Part shown: piece after piece, positions 9,500 to 15,966 of the stretch
Position numbering within the stretch: position 1 is the stretch's first letter
Layout: the number at the start of each line of letters is the position of its first letter
IMG/VR virus record: IMGVR_UViG_3300021467_000013
Location: 1-41,184 of that record
Source of the DNA: a virus
Reading direction: 5' to 3' (one strand)
Length of the DNA: 41,184 nucleotides
The notes under the pieces: model-generated
What the model saw: only the letters and a program-made list of their open reading frames with translations
Database searches by the model: none
Told to the model about the DNA's origin: nothing
Translations under genes and position numbers: made by a program

Positions 9500-9511
9500 C
9501 ATTTATATACT
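9500..9511 (+). promoter_or_regulatory. Early-type TATA promoter
   Basis: CATTTATATACT matches the archaeal TATA box and is identical to the element at 6219-6230. It lies 44 bases before the ATG at 9556, leaving about 20 bases of leader with AAGGAGGT after a start site expected about 25 bases downstream. The surrounding 50 bases are almost purely A and T, unlike the adjacent genes. Confidence 0.65.
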
Positions 9512-9555
9512 CAAAAAATAAAATAATATAATAAAACAATAAGGAGGTAAAAACT

Positions 9556-9702
9556 ATGTTGAGCGTAACGGAACTGATAAGCGGGATTAGCGACGTCGTC
9601 TCAGGTCTGGCTACGGTATACCAATACTACGCCATGGTCCTTGGGACTATCGTCACGTGCTATTGGGTCGGAAGATGGGGACTGAACAAGAAGGGGAAGT
9701 GA
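9556..9702 (+). CDS. Small membrane protein
   Basis: The 48-residue product has one hydrophobic segment at about residues 24-40 (YYAMVLGTIVTCYWVG), followed by a basic tail (RWGLNKKGK). A strong AAGGAGGT ribosome binding site and a dedicated TATA box suggest high expression. The next gene starts immediately after its stop. No family recognised; size and topology would also allow a holin-like or exclusion role. Confidence 0.6.
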   Translation: MLSVTELISGISDVVSGLATVYQYYAMVLGTIVTCYWVGRWGLNKKGK

Positions 9703-9960
9703 ATGAAAATAAAGATGTATTTAGGAGAATATCCAATCAGTGATTTGAAAAAAATGACGCCAATGGATATATTGGAGAATGTGAAAGAAGAACAATGGAT
9801 GCCTGATGAGGGAAATGTCGTTTTAGCAGCTGTTTGTGAAGGAAAGATAGAAGAAATAGACGGTAATGAAGTATTTTTCAGCGATGGTTCAGTAATAAGG
9901 TTTGAATATACCAGAAATGAGCTTAAAAAATTGATAAACTGTTTTATGGAGATGATATGA
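9703..9960 (+). CDS. Hypothetical protein
   Basis: The product has 85 residues, its ATG abutting the upstream stop. Pattern: strand, helix (SDLKKMTPMDILENVKEE), strands (NVVLAAVCEGKIEEIDGNEV and FSDGSVIRFEY) and a C-terminal helix. The central beta-hairpin with E-I-D-G-N-E-V looks like a small SH3/OB-type barrel, but no family is recognised. It overlaps the next gene by 4 bases. Confidence 0.6.
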   Translation: MKIKMYLGEYPISDLKKMTPMDILENVKEEQWMPDEGNVVLAAVCEGKIEEIDGNEVFFSDGSVIRFEYTRNELKKLINCFMEMI

Positions 9961-10292
9961 TGCCATACACAGAGAAATTCAACCTTGACGGGAAATACGA
10001 CTGGAGGGTAATGGAGCTCACGGACGAGGAAGTGGAGGAAGTCACAGAGCAGCACAAGGAACTGTCAAAGAAGGTAATGGAAGAATGCCTTAAAGAAGCG
10101 GAAGCTCTGGCGACAGGGCAGCGGGTGAACGCCACTGAGATAGCGGTTGCGCTGTTCGAGGCTAGATGTCCTAAGCTATACACGCTGATACAGAACAGGC
10201 TTCAGGAGAAAATCAAGAGGGCAGTCCCAAAGCAGTTCTTTGATTTGAACGCGTATTTGTTGGCTAAAGAGGAAAAATTGAGGGGTGATTGA
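9957..10292 (+). CDS. Hypothetical helical protein
   Basis: The 111-residue product starts in an ATGA overlap. It is mostly helical and acidic in the middle (LTDEEVEEVTEQHKELSKKV), with a basic C-terminal third (IQNRLQEKIKRAVPKQFF). Conserved family motifs are not apparent. The operon context places it among small early genes ahead of the nuclease and nucleotide enzymes. Confidence 0.6.
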   Translation: MMPYTEKFNLDGKYDWRVMELTDEEVEEVTEQHKELSKKVMEECLKEAEALATGQRVNATEIAVALFEARCPKLYTLIQNRLQEKIKRAVPKQFFDLNAYLLAKEEKLRGD

Positions 10293-10466
10293 TTGAATCT
10301 CAACGATTTGGCGAGGACGATAACCCTGAAAGAAGGGAAGAGGAAGAGCCTGCCGATTTCGCAGGTGAAGGAGGTCATGAAGATACTCCTAATCGAGCTC
10401 GGCATGCTCCCAGACGACGAAATAATCAAGATAATAAGAAGGTATAGAAAATATGGGAGGAGGTGA
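10293..10466 (+). CDS. Small basic helical protein, TTG start
   Basis: The product has 57 residues. The TTG at 10293 directly follows the previous stop and has GGGGTGAT 3 bases upstream, the standard signal in this genome. A helix-turn-helix-like run is visible (PISQVKEVMKILLIELGMLP then DDEIIKIIRRYRKYGRR). Basic residues gather at both ends. A small DNA- or RNA-binding protein is possible; there is no recognised family. Confidence 0.5.
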   Translation: MNLNDLARTITLKEGKRKSLPISQVKEVMKILLIELGMLPDDEIIKIIRRYRKYGRR

Positions 10467-10471
10467 GTTAG

Positions 10472-10864
10472 ATGGCTGAGAAGATAGGTGTTGTGGAGGC
10501 TGTGAAGCAGCGCGAGAAGGGGTATTCAATCCTCATGGACGACGGGAACTGGTATTCTGGCTTCGGGAAATGCCCTGTTGGGAAGGAGGACAAGGTCAAG
10601 TTCGAGTGGGAGCAGAACGGGCAGTGGCTGAACATAAAGGGCAACAAGGTTGAGAAAGTCTCCGACAAGGAGACCCAGAAGGAAATTCAAGAGTTCAGGA
10701 CGGCGGACAAAGCGCCGAGCTCGGAGCTCGAGATGAGGCTGATGGCGTTCGACAAGGCTGTCGGATGGGTATCGGAGCACTACTTGGAGGATGAGGAAAA
10801 GAACATGGAGAAAATAAGGGAGCTGACAGAGAAGTTTGTCAAGATTATAGGTGGTTATTCATGA
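10472..10864 (+). CDS. Possible OB-fold nucleic-acid-binding protein
   Basis: The product has 130 residues. Residues 1-60 form a five-strand pattern (IGVVEAVKQREKGYSILMDD, WYSGFGKCPVGKEDKVKFEW, WLNIKGNKVEKV) resembling a short OB barrel with aromatic residues on the strands. Residues 70-130 are helical and acidic. Phage proteins of this shape next to recombination genes often bind single-stranded DNA, and the Hjc-like gene lies two genes downstream. The call is tentative. Start by AGTTAG spacing; overlaps the next gene by 4 bases. Confidence 0.45.
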   Translation: MAEKIGVVEAVKQREKGYSILMDDGNWYSGFGKCPVGKEDKVKFEWEQNGQWLNIKGNKVEKVSDKETQKEIQEFRTADKAPSSELEMRLMAFDKAVGWVSEHYLEDEEKNMEKIRELTEKFVKIIGGYS

Positions 10865-11013
10865 GGGTAAAGACGACCGAGAAGGGGACGCATGTCATAC
10901 AGATACGCGACATGAGGGGCAGGGAGCCGAGCAAGTCGGTGACGCTCGCCGAGCCGAAGATGACGGTGAGGGAGATATACGACAGGCTGATGAGGTTTTT
11001 GGATGCCGAATAG
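10861..11013 (+). CDS. 50-residue hypothetical protein
   Basis: This small gene starts in an ATGA overlap and ends 11 bases inside the Hjc-like gene. It encodes a beta-rich, basic protein (THVIQIRDMRGREPSKSVTL) with a C-terminal helix (TVREIYDRLMRFLDAE). Strong coupling on both sides and high-GC codon use like its neighbours support translation. No family recognised. Confidence 0.5.
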   Translation: MRVKTTEKGTHVIQIRDMRGREPSKSVTLAEPKMTVREIYDRLMRFLDAE

Positions 11014-11293
11014 GAACTATCTCAAAGGGACACAATTCGAAAGGGATGTGAAAAAAAGGCTGGAGTCCGTCGGCTATCACATCCAAAGGTCGCCGAAGTC
11101 GCAGTTCCCTGACGGAATCGCATTGAGGACTTTCAAGAGCATACTGCCGAAGCAGTTCATGTTCGAGTGCAAGATGAGGAAACACATGTCCAGGGAGGAG
11201 AAGTCCAAAGCTGACATCATCAAACTGAAGACAGGACTCCCGTTCCTTGTGTTCTACAAAGAAGACGGGAAGATAAGGTGGTATGAGTATTGA
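11003..11293 (+). CDS. hjc: Hjc-like Holliday junction resolvase
   Basis: The 96-residue product has the archaeal Hjc pattern: Y-L-K-G-T-x-F-E-R-D (E13), S-P-K-S-Q-F-P-D-G-I-A-L (D37) and F-E-C-K (E55, K57). Together these form the PD-(D/E)XK active site. Known Hjc enzymes cut four-way junctions, and a virus would use this to resolve replication or recombination branches before packaging. It is somewhat shorter than cellular Hjc (about 120-140 residues) at the C-terminus. A nickase or other endonuclease of the same fold is the alternative. Confidence 0.75.
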   Translation: MPNRNYLKGTQFERDVKKRLESVGYHIQRSPKSQFPDGIALRTFKSILPKQFMFECKMRKHMSREEKSKADIIKLKTGLPFLVFYKEDGKIRWYEY

Positions 11294-11311
11294 ACAAATG
11301 GAGGTTAATGT

Positions 11312-11638
11312 ATGAATGAAATAAGCAAACTGATGAGGAGACTCAACAAACTGATGGACAAGACCAAGACGGAGAGGTATCTCGAATTGGACAACAGGAC
11401 TAATGAGGTCATGGTTCTGACTTTCAACAGGTTCAAGCCGGAGATGGTCGGGGAGTTCATAGAGCAGATGGAGAACACGGAGAAGAACCTGACAGAGCAG
11501 ATGAAGAATATGAAATCCAACATGGAGTCGATAGAGAAGAACCTGAAAGCCAATGCGGAGAGGCTCGGAGAATTGAAGCCGTATTGGGAGAAGGTCAAGC
11601 ACCTGGTCAAGAAGGAGGAGAGCAAATACATAGGATAG
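11312..11638 (+). CDS. Coiled-coil protein
   Basis: The 108-residue product is almost entirely helical, with heptad-like repeats from about residue 45 to 100 (EFIEQMENTEKNLTEQMKNM, then SIEKNLKANAERLGELKPYW). An N-terminal helix contains LMRRLNKLMDKTKTERYLEL. The start follows GGAGGTTAATGT. Its TAG stop begins the second 73-nt structured RNA. No function is recognisable; long coiled coils in the early region can be regulators or oligomerisation adaptors. Confidence 0.6.
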   Translation: MNEISKLMRRLNKLMDKTKTERYLELDNRTNEVMVLTFNRFKPEMVGEFIEQMENTEKNLTEQMKNMKSNMESIEKNLKANAERLGELKPYWEKVKHLVKKEESKYIG

Positions 11639-11708
11639 GCGAAAGGGTGCGGGCAATCAATTGTAGCTCCCATTACTCTTGCAACCGATTCTTTCCCGCA
11701 CCCCGCTA
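11636..11708 (+). ncRNA. 73-nt structured RNA element, copy 2
   Basis: Like copy 1 at 8502, this element starts at the TAG stop of the upstream gene, is exactly 73 bases long, and begins TAGGCGAAAGGG and ends CCCCGCTA. The closing stem is longer and perfect: GGGTGCGGG pairs with CCCGCACCC beyond the AAA bulge. Inside, AATC pairs with GATT and TTGTA with TGCAA. Compared with copy 1 the interior sequence is unrelated, yet pairing is kept, which is the mark of a selected RNA structure. The next gene starts 15 bases later behind AGGTGAT. Confidence 0.65.
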
Positions 11709-11723
11709 AAACAGGTGATATGT

Positions 11724-12341
11724 TTGAATGGTATATATATGATTGGAGGAGTGTCTGGGACTGGGAAAAGCTCGATAGCTAGGAAAGTGTCCGAGATAGA
11801 GGGGCTCCCATACACCAGCACTGGGAATGAGATGGCTTTGGCGCTCGGTCTGAGGGACTACAGGAGGATTTCAGAGGCTGTGGAGAGCCTGAGCAGGGAA
11901 GAGTTCTCAGATGTCAACAGATACATCTGGGACAGAATCATGCAGAGGGAAGGGATAATCGACGGGCATTACTCGATGAGATTTCACGGGGACTTTGTGT
12001 TCCCAATTCCTGAAGAATATGTCACTCTCCTGGCAGGAACCATACTGGTAGACGACTCAAGCGGGAACATACTCAAAAACAGACTGAAGGACAGGCGCCT
12101 GAGACCTGACAGGAGGTTCGACATGGGGTCGATAGAAGAAGAAAAAAGAAATGAAATTGACGGCTTGAGGTCAGTGAGAGAAGTGTATAAGGGCATCACT
12201 GGAGAACATATGAAGACTCTGTGGTGCTACAAGAACAACAATCTCATGTTCGCCATAGACAGGATATGCAACTTCATAGAAGGCGGGCCTGTTTCGGTGG
12301 ACAGGGAGAAGCTTTACATGGGAGAGGTGAGGGTGTTTTGA
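11724..12341 (+). CDS. P-loop nucleotide kinase-like protein
   Basis: The product has 205 residues from the TTG at 11724, chosen because AGGTGAT lies 4 bases upstream; the frame is open further upstream but overlaps the RNA element. Walker A is GGVSGTGKSS (residues 8-17). A short strand IILVDD-like region (GTILVDDSSG) and the basic LID-like RLKDRRLRPDRR follow. This resembles archaeal adenylate- or nucleoside-monophosphate-kinase-type proteins, which phosphorylate nucleotides or occasionally other small substrates. The substrate is not evident. It overlaps the Nudix gene by 4 bases, suggesting joint action on nucleotides. Confidence 0.65.
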   Translation: MNGIYMIGGVSGTGKSSIARKVSEIEGLPYTSTGNEMALALGLRDYRRISEAVESLSREEFSDVNRYIWDRIMQREGIIDGHYSMRFHGDFVFPIPEEYVTLLAGTILVDDSSGNILKNRLKDRRLRPDRRFDMGSIEEEKRNEIDGLRSVREVYKGITGEHMKTLWCYKNNNLMFAIDRICNFIEGGPVSVDREKLYMGEVRVF

Positions 12342-12769
12342 GGGACATATCAACATGCATAATAAAATACAAAGACTCATACCTGTTCCTCTGGAGGAAC
12401 AACGACAAGGTGATGGGGAACATGTTCGGCAACCCGTCCGGGAAGATTGAGGACGGCGAGACTCCACTCCAGACAGCGATAAGGGAAACAAAAGAAGAGA
12501 CAGGCATAGATGTCAGCCCTGAATACATAACCTGCATGGACGTCAAGGAAGGGAGCAAGAGATACAAGAAATACCTTTTCTTCCAGGAGTTCGGAAAGAG
12601 ACCTGACGTCGTCCTGAGGGAGAGCGAGCACAAGGGCTTCGTTTGGGCGACCATAGAGGACGCTGAGAAGCTTGACTTGATACCGTCCGTCAGAGACAGC
12701 ATGAGGTTCTATCCCAGAGGCGATAAACAGTTGGTGGTGAAGGATGATAACACCCAAAAAATTACATGA
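12338..12769 (+). CDS. Nudix hydrolase
   Basis: The product has 143 residues from a TTG overlapping the kinase stop (TTGA), with GGTGAG upstream. The Nudix box is complete at residues 35-57, reading G-x5-E-x7-REx2EExGI with the catalytic R-E-x-x-E-E. The preceding N-P-S-G-K and the strand pattern fit a MutT/NTP-pyrophosphohydrolase fold. Such enzymes remove oxidised or unusual nucleotides, or decap and de-NADylate nucleic acids; the substrate is not visible here. The 3' end overlaps the next gene by 26 bases. Confidence 0.85.
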   Translation: MRDISTCIIKYKDSYLFLWRNNDKVMGNMFGNPSGKIEDGETPLQTAIRETKEETGIDVSPEYITCMDVKEGSKRYKKYLFFQEFGKRPDVVLRESEHKGFVWATIEDAEKLDLIPSVRDSMRFYPRGDKQLVVKDDNTQKIT

Positions 12770-13046
12770 ATGGTATCTGGAAGCATGCAAAGAACTGAGT
12801 CCAGAAAATTTTAACACTGATGCCCAAAAACCATACGAAGAATTATCAGAAGAGCAGAAATTTATTGACATATATATAGCAGAGAAGATAAAAAGAAAGT
12901 TGAAAAAAGAGATAGAGAAGTTTGAAGAACAACTAATAGAAAACTTTGGATGGACTAAAGCAGAACACAGCCAATTAAGAAGCCAATTAGGAAGAAAGTT
13001 TTCAATATTAAAACAAAACTTGGGGATTGGAGATGACAGCAATTAA
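12744..13046 (+). CDS. Hypothetical helical protein
   Basis: The product has 100 residues from ATG 12744 behind GTGGTGAAGG. It opens with HEWYLEACKELSPENFN, then DAQKPYEELSEEQKFIDIYI and a lysine-rich helix. The Y-E-E-L-x-E-E-Q-K-F-I-D segment is of a type I associate with archaeal-virus hypothetical proteins, but no function is attached to it. AT-rich codon use begins here and continues through 14755. Confidence 0.55.
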   Translation: MITPKKLHEWYLEACKELSPENFNTDAQKPYEELSEEQKFIDIYIAEKIKRKLKKEIEKFEEQLIENFGWTKAEHSQLRSQLGRKFSILKQNLGIGDDSN

Positions 13047-13371
13047 AGAACTTAGAATCTTTTTGGAAGAACTTCGTCAAAATTATGAGATTCATGTTAG
13101 TTGTATCGAACATTCTATTGAATACGAAAATATTGAAGCTAATTCGAAAATAAGAGCTTTGCAAATGGCTGATAAATATAATTCAATTATTGAAGTAATA
13201 AAAAGTATAGAATCCAGACTCTACAAACTAGCAAAGAAAGACTTGAAGAGAATTAACACACATGGGACAAAAGAGCTCGACTCGGAGTTTCTCAGGAAAG
13301 CGGAAAAGTTCCTTGATTACACCATCGAGCTGAGGAGGGATTTTGAAGAGATAGTTGGTGGCGGGAAATGA
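13033..13371 (+). CDS. IKEL-family paralogue 1
   Basis: The product has 112 residues, starting at ATG 13033 (TAIKELRIFLEELRQ) with GGGGATTGGAG upstream. It is helical and shares three segments with the genes at 13460, 13821 and 14042: an N-terminal IKE-L/F motif, a central KLxKLAKKDLxR motif and a C-terminal RDFEEIVG motif. Its last 105 coding bases (13256-13360) repeat at 14232 with 6 mismatches. The family is not one I recognise. Tandem duplication with a diverging middle suggests selection for variety, as in anti-defence or host-specific factors. Confidence 0.6.
   Translation: MTAIKELRIFLEELRQNYEIHVSCIEHSIEYENIEANSKIRALQMADKYNSIIEVIKSIESRLYKLAKKDLKRINTHGTKELDSEFLRKAEKFLDYTIELRRDFEEIVGGGK
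13256..13360 (+). repeat. 105-bp direct repeat, copy A
   Basis: This block begins ACACACATGGGACAAAAG and ends GTTGGTG, and it matches 14232-14336 at 99 of 105 positions with no gap. Both copies encode the C-terminal part of paralogous proteins. The flanking middle portions of those genes differ strongly, so this is a recent duplication or gene conversion patch. Confidence 0.85.
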
Positions 13372-13454
13372 TATGGGAAGAGATGTGGTTTTATCCTGCT
13401 TTAGTTGTTATATTGATTTTATTTGTGATAATTTTGTATAATTTATTTGGGTGA
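13368..13454 (+). CDS. 28-residue membrane microprotein
   Basis: The ORF starts in an ATGA overlap with the preceding stop and encodes MIWEEMWFYPALVV followed by ILILFVIILYNLFG. Nearly the entire peptide is one hydrophobic helix. Coupled translation supports it. No family recognised. Confidence 0.45.
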   Translation: MIWEEMWFYPALVVILILFVIILYNLFG

Positions 13455-13459
13455 AATGA

Positions 13460-13792
13460 ATGACGACAATAAAAGAGCTTTATAAGTGGATTGAGAAGGA
13501 TTTTGATTTTGAAAACGAGATTCTTAGAAGCGATAACAGTCTGATAGTCGCGTGTGTTGACATGATAATAGGTGCTTTGAAAAAAGAAGGTTATGCTGAA
13601 GAAGAAAGTTGGGATATTTTGACTGATTTGCTTGGCGAAATTAAAAGCGACATAATAAAATCCAAACTATATGAACTCGCCAAGAAAGACCTGAACAACC
13701 TCGTCACAATAGATGTGGGCAAGATGTCATTCGTCTCTGGTGAGGAATGGAAAAGAGACTTGGAAGAAATAGTTGGTGAGAATGATGAATAA
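13460..13792 (+). CDS. IKEL-family paralogue 2
   Basis: The 110-residue product starts behind GGGTGAAATGA. It shares TTIKELYKWIEKDF, SKLYELAKKDLNNL and WKRDLEEIVG with its neighbours in the array; the middle (SLIVACVDMIIGALKKEGYA) is its own. It is helical and acidic. It follows the membrane microprotein with a 5-base gap. Function unknown. Confidence 0.6.
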   Translation: MTTIKELYKWIEKDFDFENEILRSDNSLIVACVDMIIGALKKEGYAEEESWDILTDLLGEIKSDIIKSKLYELAKKDLNNLVTIDVGKMSFVSGEEWKRDLEEIVGENDE

Positions 13793-13820
13793 TGCTAATG
13801 GTTGGGATAGTGGGGTTTAA

Positions 13821-14045
13821 ATGATAGCAATAAAAGAATTCAACAAATGGCTGAAAGAAGAAATATCGAAAGCACACGATGACCACAACACAAAAAAAGA
13901 ACATGAGTTGAAGATAGTGTTAAACAAGTTGAAAGAGTTTGCAAGGATGGATTTGGAAATGATGCCACTGATATTGGATACTTGTGTATGGTTGTATGGC
14001 AACTACAAAAGAGACCTTGAAGAAATTGTTGGTGATGGTGAATGA
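13821..14045 (+). CDS. IKEL-family paralogue 3, short
   Basis: The product has 74 residues and is the shortest of the four paralogues: AIKEFNKWLKEEIS at the start, LKEFARMDLEMMP in the middle and YKRDLEEIVG at the end. It overlaps the next paralogue by 4 bases (ATGA). Relative to the others it lacks a central stretch of about 35 residues. The ribosome binding site (TGGGGTTTAA) is weak. Confidence 0.55.
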   Translation: MIAIKEFNKWLKEEISKAHDDHNTKKEHELKIVLNKLKEFARMDLEMMPLILDTCVWLYGNYKRDLEEIVGDGE

Positions 14046-14341
14046 CTGCAATAAAAGAACTTAGAATCTTTTTGGAAAAGCTTCACGAAAACTATGCTGA
14101 AGAGCTTTTGGAATTAATAGGAAAAGATTACAAGGAACATGAAAAAATAATATTGGATGAAAAAATAGACTTGATATTATCAATAAAGTCCAAACTCCTC
14201 GAACTCGCCAAGAAGGACTTAAATAGGATTGACACACATGGGACAAAAGAGCTCGACTCGGAGTTCCTCAGGAAAGCGGTAAAGTTCCTTGATTACACAA
14301 TTGAGCTGAGGAAGGATTTTGAAGAGATGGTTGGTGAATGA
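14042..14341 (+). CDS. IKEL-family paralogue 4
   Basis: The 99-residue product is most similar to paralogue 1: the start (TAIKELRIFLEKLHENY) and the C-terminal third are nearly the same, while residues 20-55 differ. It contains SKLLELAKKDLNRIDTHGTK and ends KDFEEMVGE. Helical, no recognised domain. Its stop overlaps the next small ORF. Confidence 0.6.
   Translation: MTAIKELRIFLEKLHENYAEELLELIGKDYKEHEKIILDEKIDLILSIKSKLLELAKKDLNRIDTHGTKELDSEFLRKAVKFLDYTIELRKDFEEMVGE
14232..14336 (+). repeat. 105-bp direct repeat, copy B
   Basis: This is the second copy of the block at 13256-13360; 99 of 105 bases agree, without gaps. Differences are mostly at third codon positions, with a few amino acid changes such as E to V and I to M, consistent with a duplicated gene kept in use. 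Confidence 0.85.
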
Positions 14342-14454
14342 AGATGGGCAAATCCAAAGAAATAATCAATGGAGCTACTGAATTTGGAATGTGGGGCTTA
14401 GGAATATGGAAAGAAAAAAAGAAAAATGAGGGGTTGTGGTTGGATGGATGGTGA
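14338..14454 (+). CDS. 38-residue Trp/Gly-rich peptide
   Basis: The ORF starts in an ATGA overlap with paralogue 4. It encodes MKMGKSKEIINGATEFGMWG, then a lysine run and GLWLDGW. Only the coupling supports translation. No family recognised. Confidence 0.4.
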   Translation: MKMGKSKEIINGATEFGMWGLGIWKEKKKNEGLWLDGW

Positions 14455-14488
14455 GGATTTAAAATTAACATTAAGGAGGAAGATATGA

Positions 14489-14755
14489 ATGGATAATTTA
14501 AAAGATATAGAATTTACAGGAATAGCATTGACTAAAAATCCCCTGAATCCAAATGCGATTATTCAGAAAATAATAACTGACAACGCAGCAGAGATATTAG
14601 CAAGAAAAGGGGAAAAAATCAACAGACTGATTGTAGAATCGCTAAAGGAGTTAGGAATAGAAATATGGATAGAACATGAAATTAATGATAATTCAGAATG
14701 GTTATGCACCAAGAAAGGAACGGAAGTAATAAGAAAGAGGATTGAAGATAAATAA
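14489..14755 (+). CDS. Hypothetical protein
   Basis: The product has 88 residues from ATG 14489, with AAGGAGGAAG upstream. Helices dominate (PNAIIQKIITDNAAEILARK, NRLIVESLKELGIEI), and the final third carries IWIEHEINDNSEWLCTKKGT. This ending resembles the wing region of a small winged-helix protein, but weakly. It is the last AT-rich gene of this stretch and precedes a structured intergenic element. Confidence 0.55.
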   Translation: MDNLKDIEFTGIALTKNPLNPNAIIQKIITDNAAEILARKGEKINRLIVESLKELGIEIWIEHEINDNSEWLCTKKGTEVIRKRIEDK

Positions 14756-14762
14756 ACGGAAC

Positions 14763-14829
14763 TGCCTCGGAAAAGGATGGTTCTAGTAAGACAATTGTTC
14801 CTAACAATGAACTTCCTTCCGAAAAGGCA
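14763..14829 (+). ncRNA. Structured intergenic element with A-rich bulges
   Basis: In the gap between two genes TGCC pairs with GGCA, CGGAA with TTCCG, GGA with TCC and GTTC with GAAC, with A-rich unpaired bases on one side at each step. At the top ATTGTT pairs with AACAAT across a CCT loop. The element ends 3 bases before AGGTGAT of the next gene. It differs in sequence from the 73-nt pair but has the same placement (after a stop, before a ribosome binding site). It could act as an attenuator or a stability element. It lacks a U-run, so it is not a simple terminator. Confidence 0.5.
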
Positions 14830-14844
14830 AAAAGGTGATTGAAG

Positions 14845-15078
14845 ATGATAGCGGAGATACTGGCGAAAATCATAACAAACATGCTTAACGGAAGGTTCGG
14901 ATACGAATACTTATTTACATACCCGTATTGCCTCGTGACGGTATGGAGCGTTGTGTGGACGTTCTTCTCCAAATACGACGGTGGGATAGGCTCCCTGATG
15001 AGGAGGATGGTTTCTTCCATCATAATCGAGATAAAGCTCATGAAATGGAGAAGAGAGAACATATTAAAGGGTGGTTGA
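14845..15078 (+). CDS. Small membrane-associated protein
   Basis: The product has 77 residues from ATG 14845, preceded by AGGTGATTGAAG. A hydrophobic aromatic segment covers about residues 26-42 (YPYCLVTVWSVVWTFF). An amphipathic N-terminus and a C-terminal basic helix (IIIEIKLMKWRREN) flank it. It is followed immediately by the next gene. A membrane role is likely; no family is recognised. Confidence 0.5.
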   Translation: MIAEILAKIITNMLNGRFGYEYLFTYPYCLVTVWSVVWTFFSKYDGGIGSLMRRMVSSIIIEIKLMKWRRENILKGG

Positions 15079-15309
15079 ATGAAGACAATAGACGAGATTT
15101 TCAACAAACACGGGGACGCGGTGGAGATAGGCGATTTCAAGGAAAGCGCGATAGAAGACATAAAGGAATTGAGATTGAAAAACATTAACCTGACAACACA
15201 CAATATTGGGATGAGGTATGTCAGGGAGAATGAAAAGATAATAGAATACATAAAAAGGAAGTTCGGCATCACAGAGAAGGATTTGAAAAGTAAATCGAAG
15301 GCTAAATGA
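15079..15309 (+). CDS. Hypothetical protein
   Basis: The product has 76 residues, its ATG abutting the upstream stop. Pattern: MKTIDEIFNKHGDAVEIGDF, helices, then IGMRYVRENEKIIEYIKRKF and a lysine/serine tail. It closes the early block. The last segment looks like a DNA-binding helix with basic tail, but the family is unknown. Confidence 0.55.
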   Translation: MKTIDEIFNKHGDAVEIGDFKESAIEDIKELRLKNINLTTHNIGMRYVRENEKIIEYIKRKFGITEKDLKSKSKAK

Positions 15310-15391
15310 ATCTATTGCAACATATAATTGCTTAAATATATGTCAAACCAAATATCAATCGTGCACTTTTATTAAAACATAGGTGAAATCT

Positions 15392-15445
15392 ATGGTTGTT
15401 AAGACTGATTTTAAATACAGAATGGAGAGCATTTATGAACACTAA
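15392..15445 (+). CDS. 17-residue leader peptide (uncertain)
   Basis: An ATG stands 5 bases after AGGTGAAATCT and opens an ORF of 17 codons (MVVKTDFKYRMESIYEH) ahead of the terminase genes. The signal is good but the ORF is tiny, and it overlaps the putative late promoter at 15409. Confidence 0.25.
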   Translation: MVVKTDFKYRMESIYEH

Positions 15446-15455
15446 GGTTAAATCT
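15409..15455 (+). promoter_or_regulatory. Late promoter with AAGGTTAAATCT element (terminase)
   Basis: TTTTAAATAC at 15409-15418 is a TATA box, and AAGGTTAAATCT follows at 15444-15455, 35 bases downstream. The same pair occurs at 25100/25143 and 34928/34971. It stands just before the AGGTGAT of the terminase small-subunit gene. A further TATA-like TTAAATATAT is at 15332-15341 in the same 159-base gap. Late-promoter status is inferred from the genes served. Confidence 0.5.
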
Positions 15456-15468
15456 ACAGGTGATAATA

Positions 15469-15966
15469 ATGCCGAAGTTACCGAAATATGATAGGGAGTC
15501 AATAGAACAAAGAAGACAATACGTCAAAGAATTAATGGCTCAGGGATTCTACAACATGGAGATAGTCAGGGCTCTAAAAATGAAGGGTATAGAAGTTGAT
15601 GAATCAACAGTCAGGAGAGACAAGAAATTCATAAGAAAAAAAATAACAAGGGAAATAAAGAAGAAACCAATACAGAAAATTCTCTCAGATATGGAGATGC
15701 AATATGATAAAATAATCAGGGACGCATGGTCGCTATACAGGAGGACTGACGACAAACCCATGGTTAAGGCTAGAGCCCTAAGTATAATACTGAACACGAT
15801 AGAGAAGAAATCAAACATCCTCGACAACCTAGGGCTGATAGAGAAGAGGATGAGCATAGGTCTTGATAGGGAGATAAAGGTCATCCTGGAAAGGGGATGG
15901 GAAAATGAGGGCAATGGAGATAAGGATAAGCTACAGCCCCCACAGATACCAGAAGAAGTTCCATGA
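15469..15966 (+). CDS. terS: Terminase small subunit
   Basis: The product has 165 residues from ATG 15469, with AGGTGAT 5 bases upstream; a GTG at 15460 lies within that signal. Residues 12-55 contain a helix-turn-helix (VKELMAQGFYNMEIVRALKM then DESTVRRDKKFIRKK) suited to binding the packaging site. A long helical oligomerisation region and a Pro-rich tail (PPQIPEEVP) follow. Position directly before the large subunit, with a 62-base overlap, supports the call. Confidence 0.75.
   Translation: MPKLPKYDRESIEQRRQYVKELMAQGFYNMEIVRALKMKGIEVDESTVRRDKKFIRKKITREIKKKPIQKILSDMEMQYDKIIRDAWSLYRRTDDKPMVKARALSIILNTIEKKSNILDNLGLIEKRMSIGLDREIKVILERGWENEGNGDKDKLQPPQIPEEVP

Noticed and set aside
10895-11656. 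Long leftward open frame (about 250 codons) across the Hjc-like region
   Set aside because: It lies opposite several well-supported rightward genes with ribosome binding sites; its Leu/Arg-rich translation is what the reverse of this codon usage produces.
11636-11708. Hammerhead-type ribozyme suggested by the GCGAAA segment
   Set aside because: The required CUGANGA core is missing in both copies and the GAAA is followed by a stem pairing with the 3' end.
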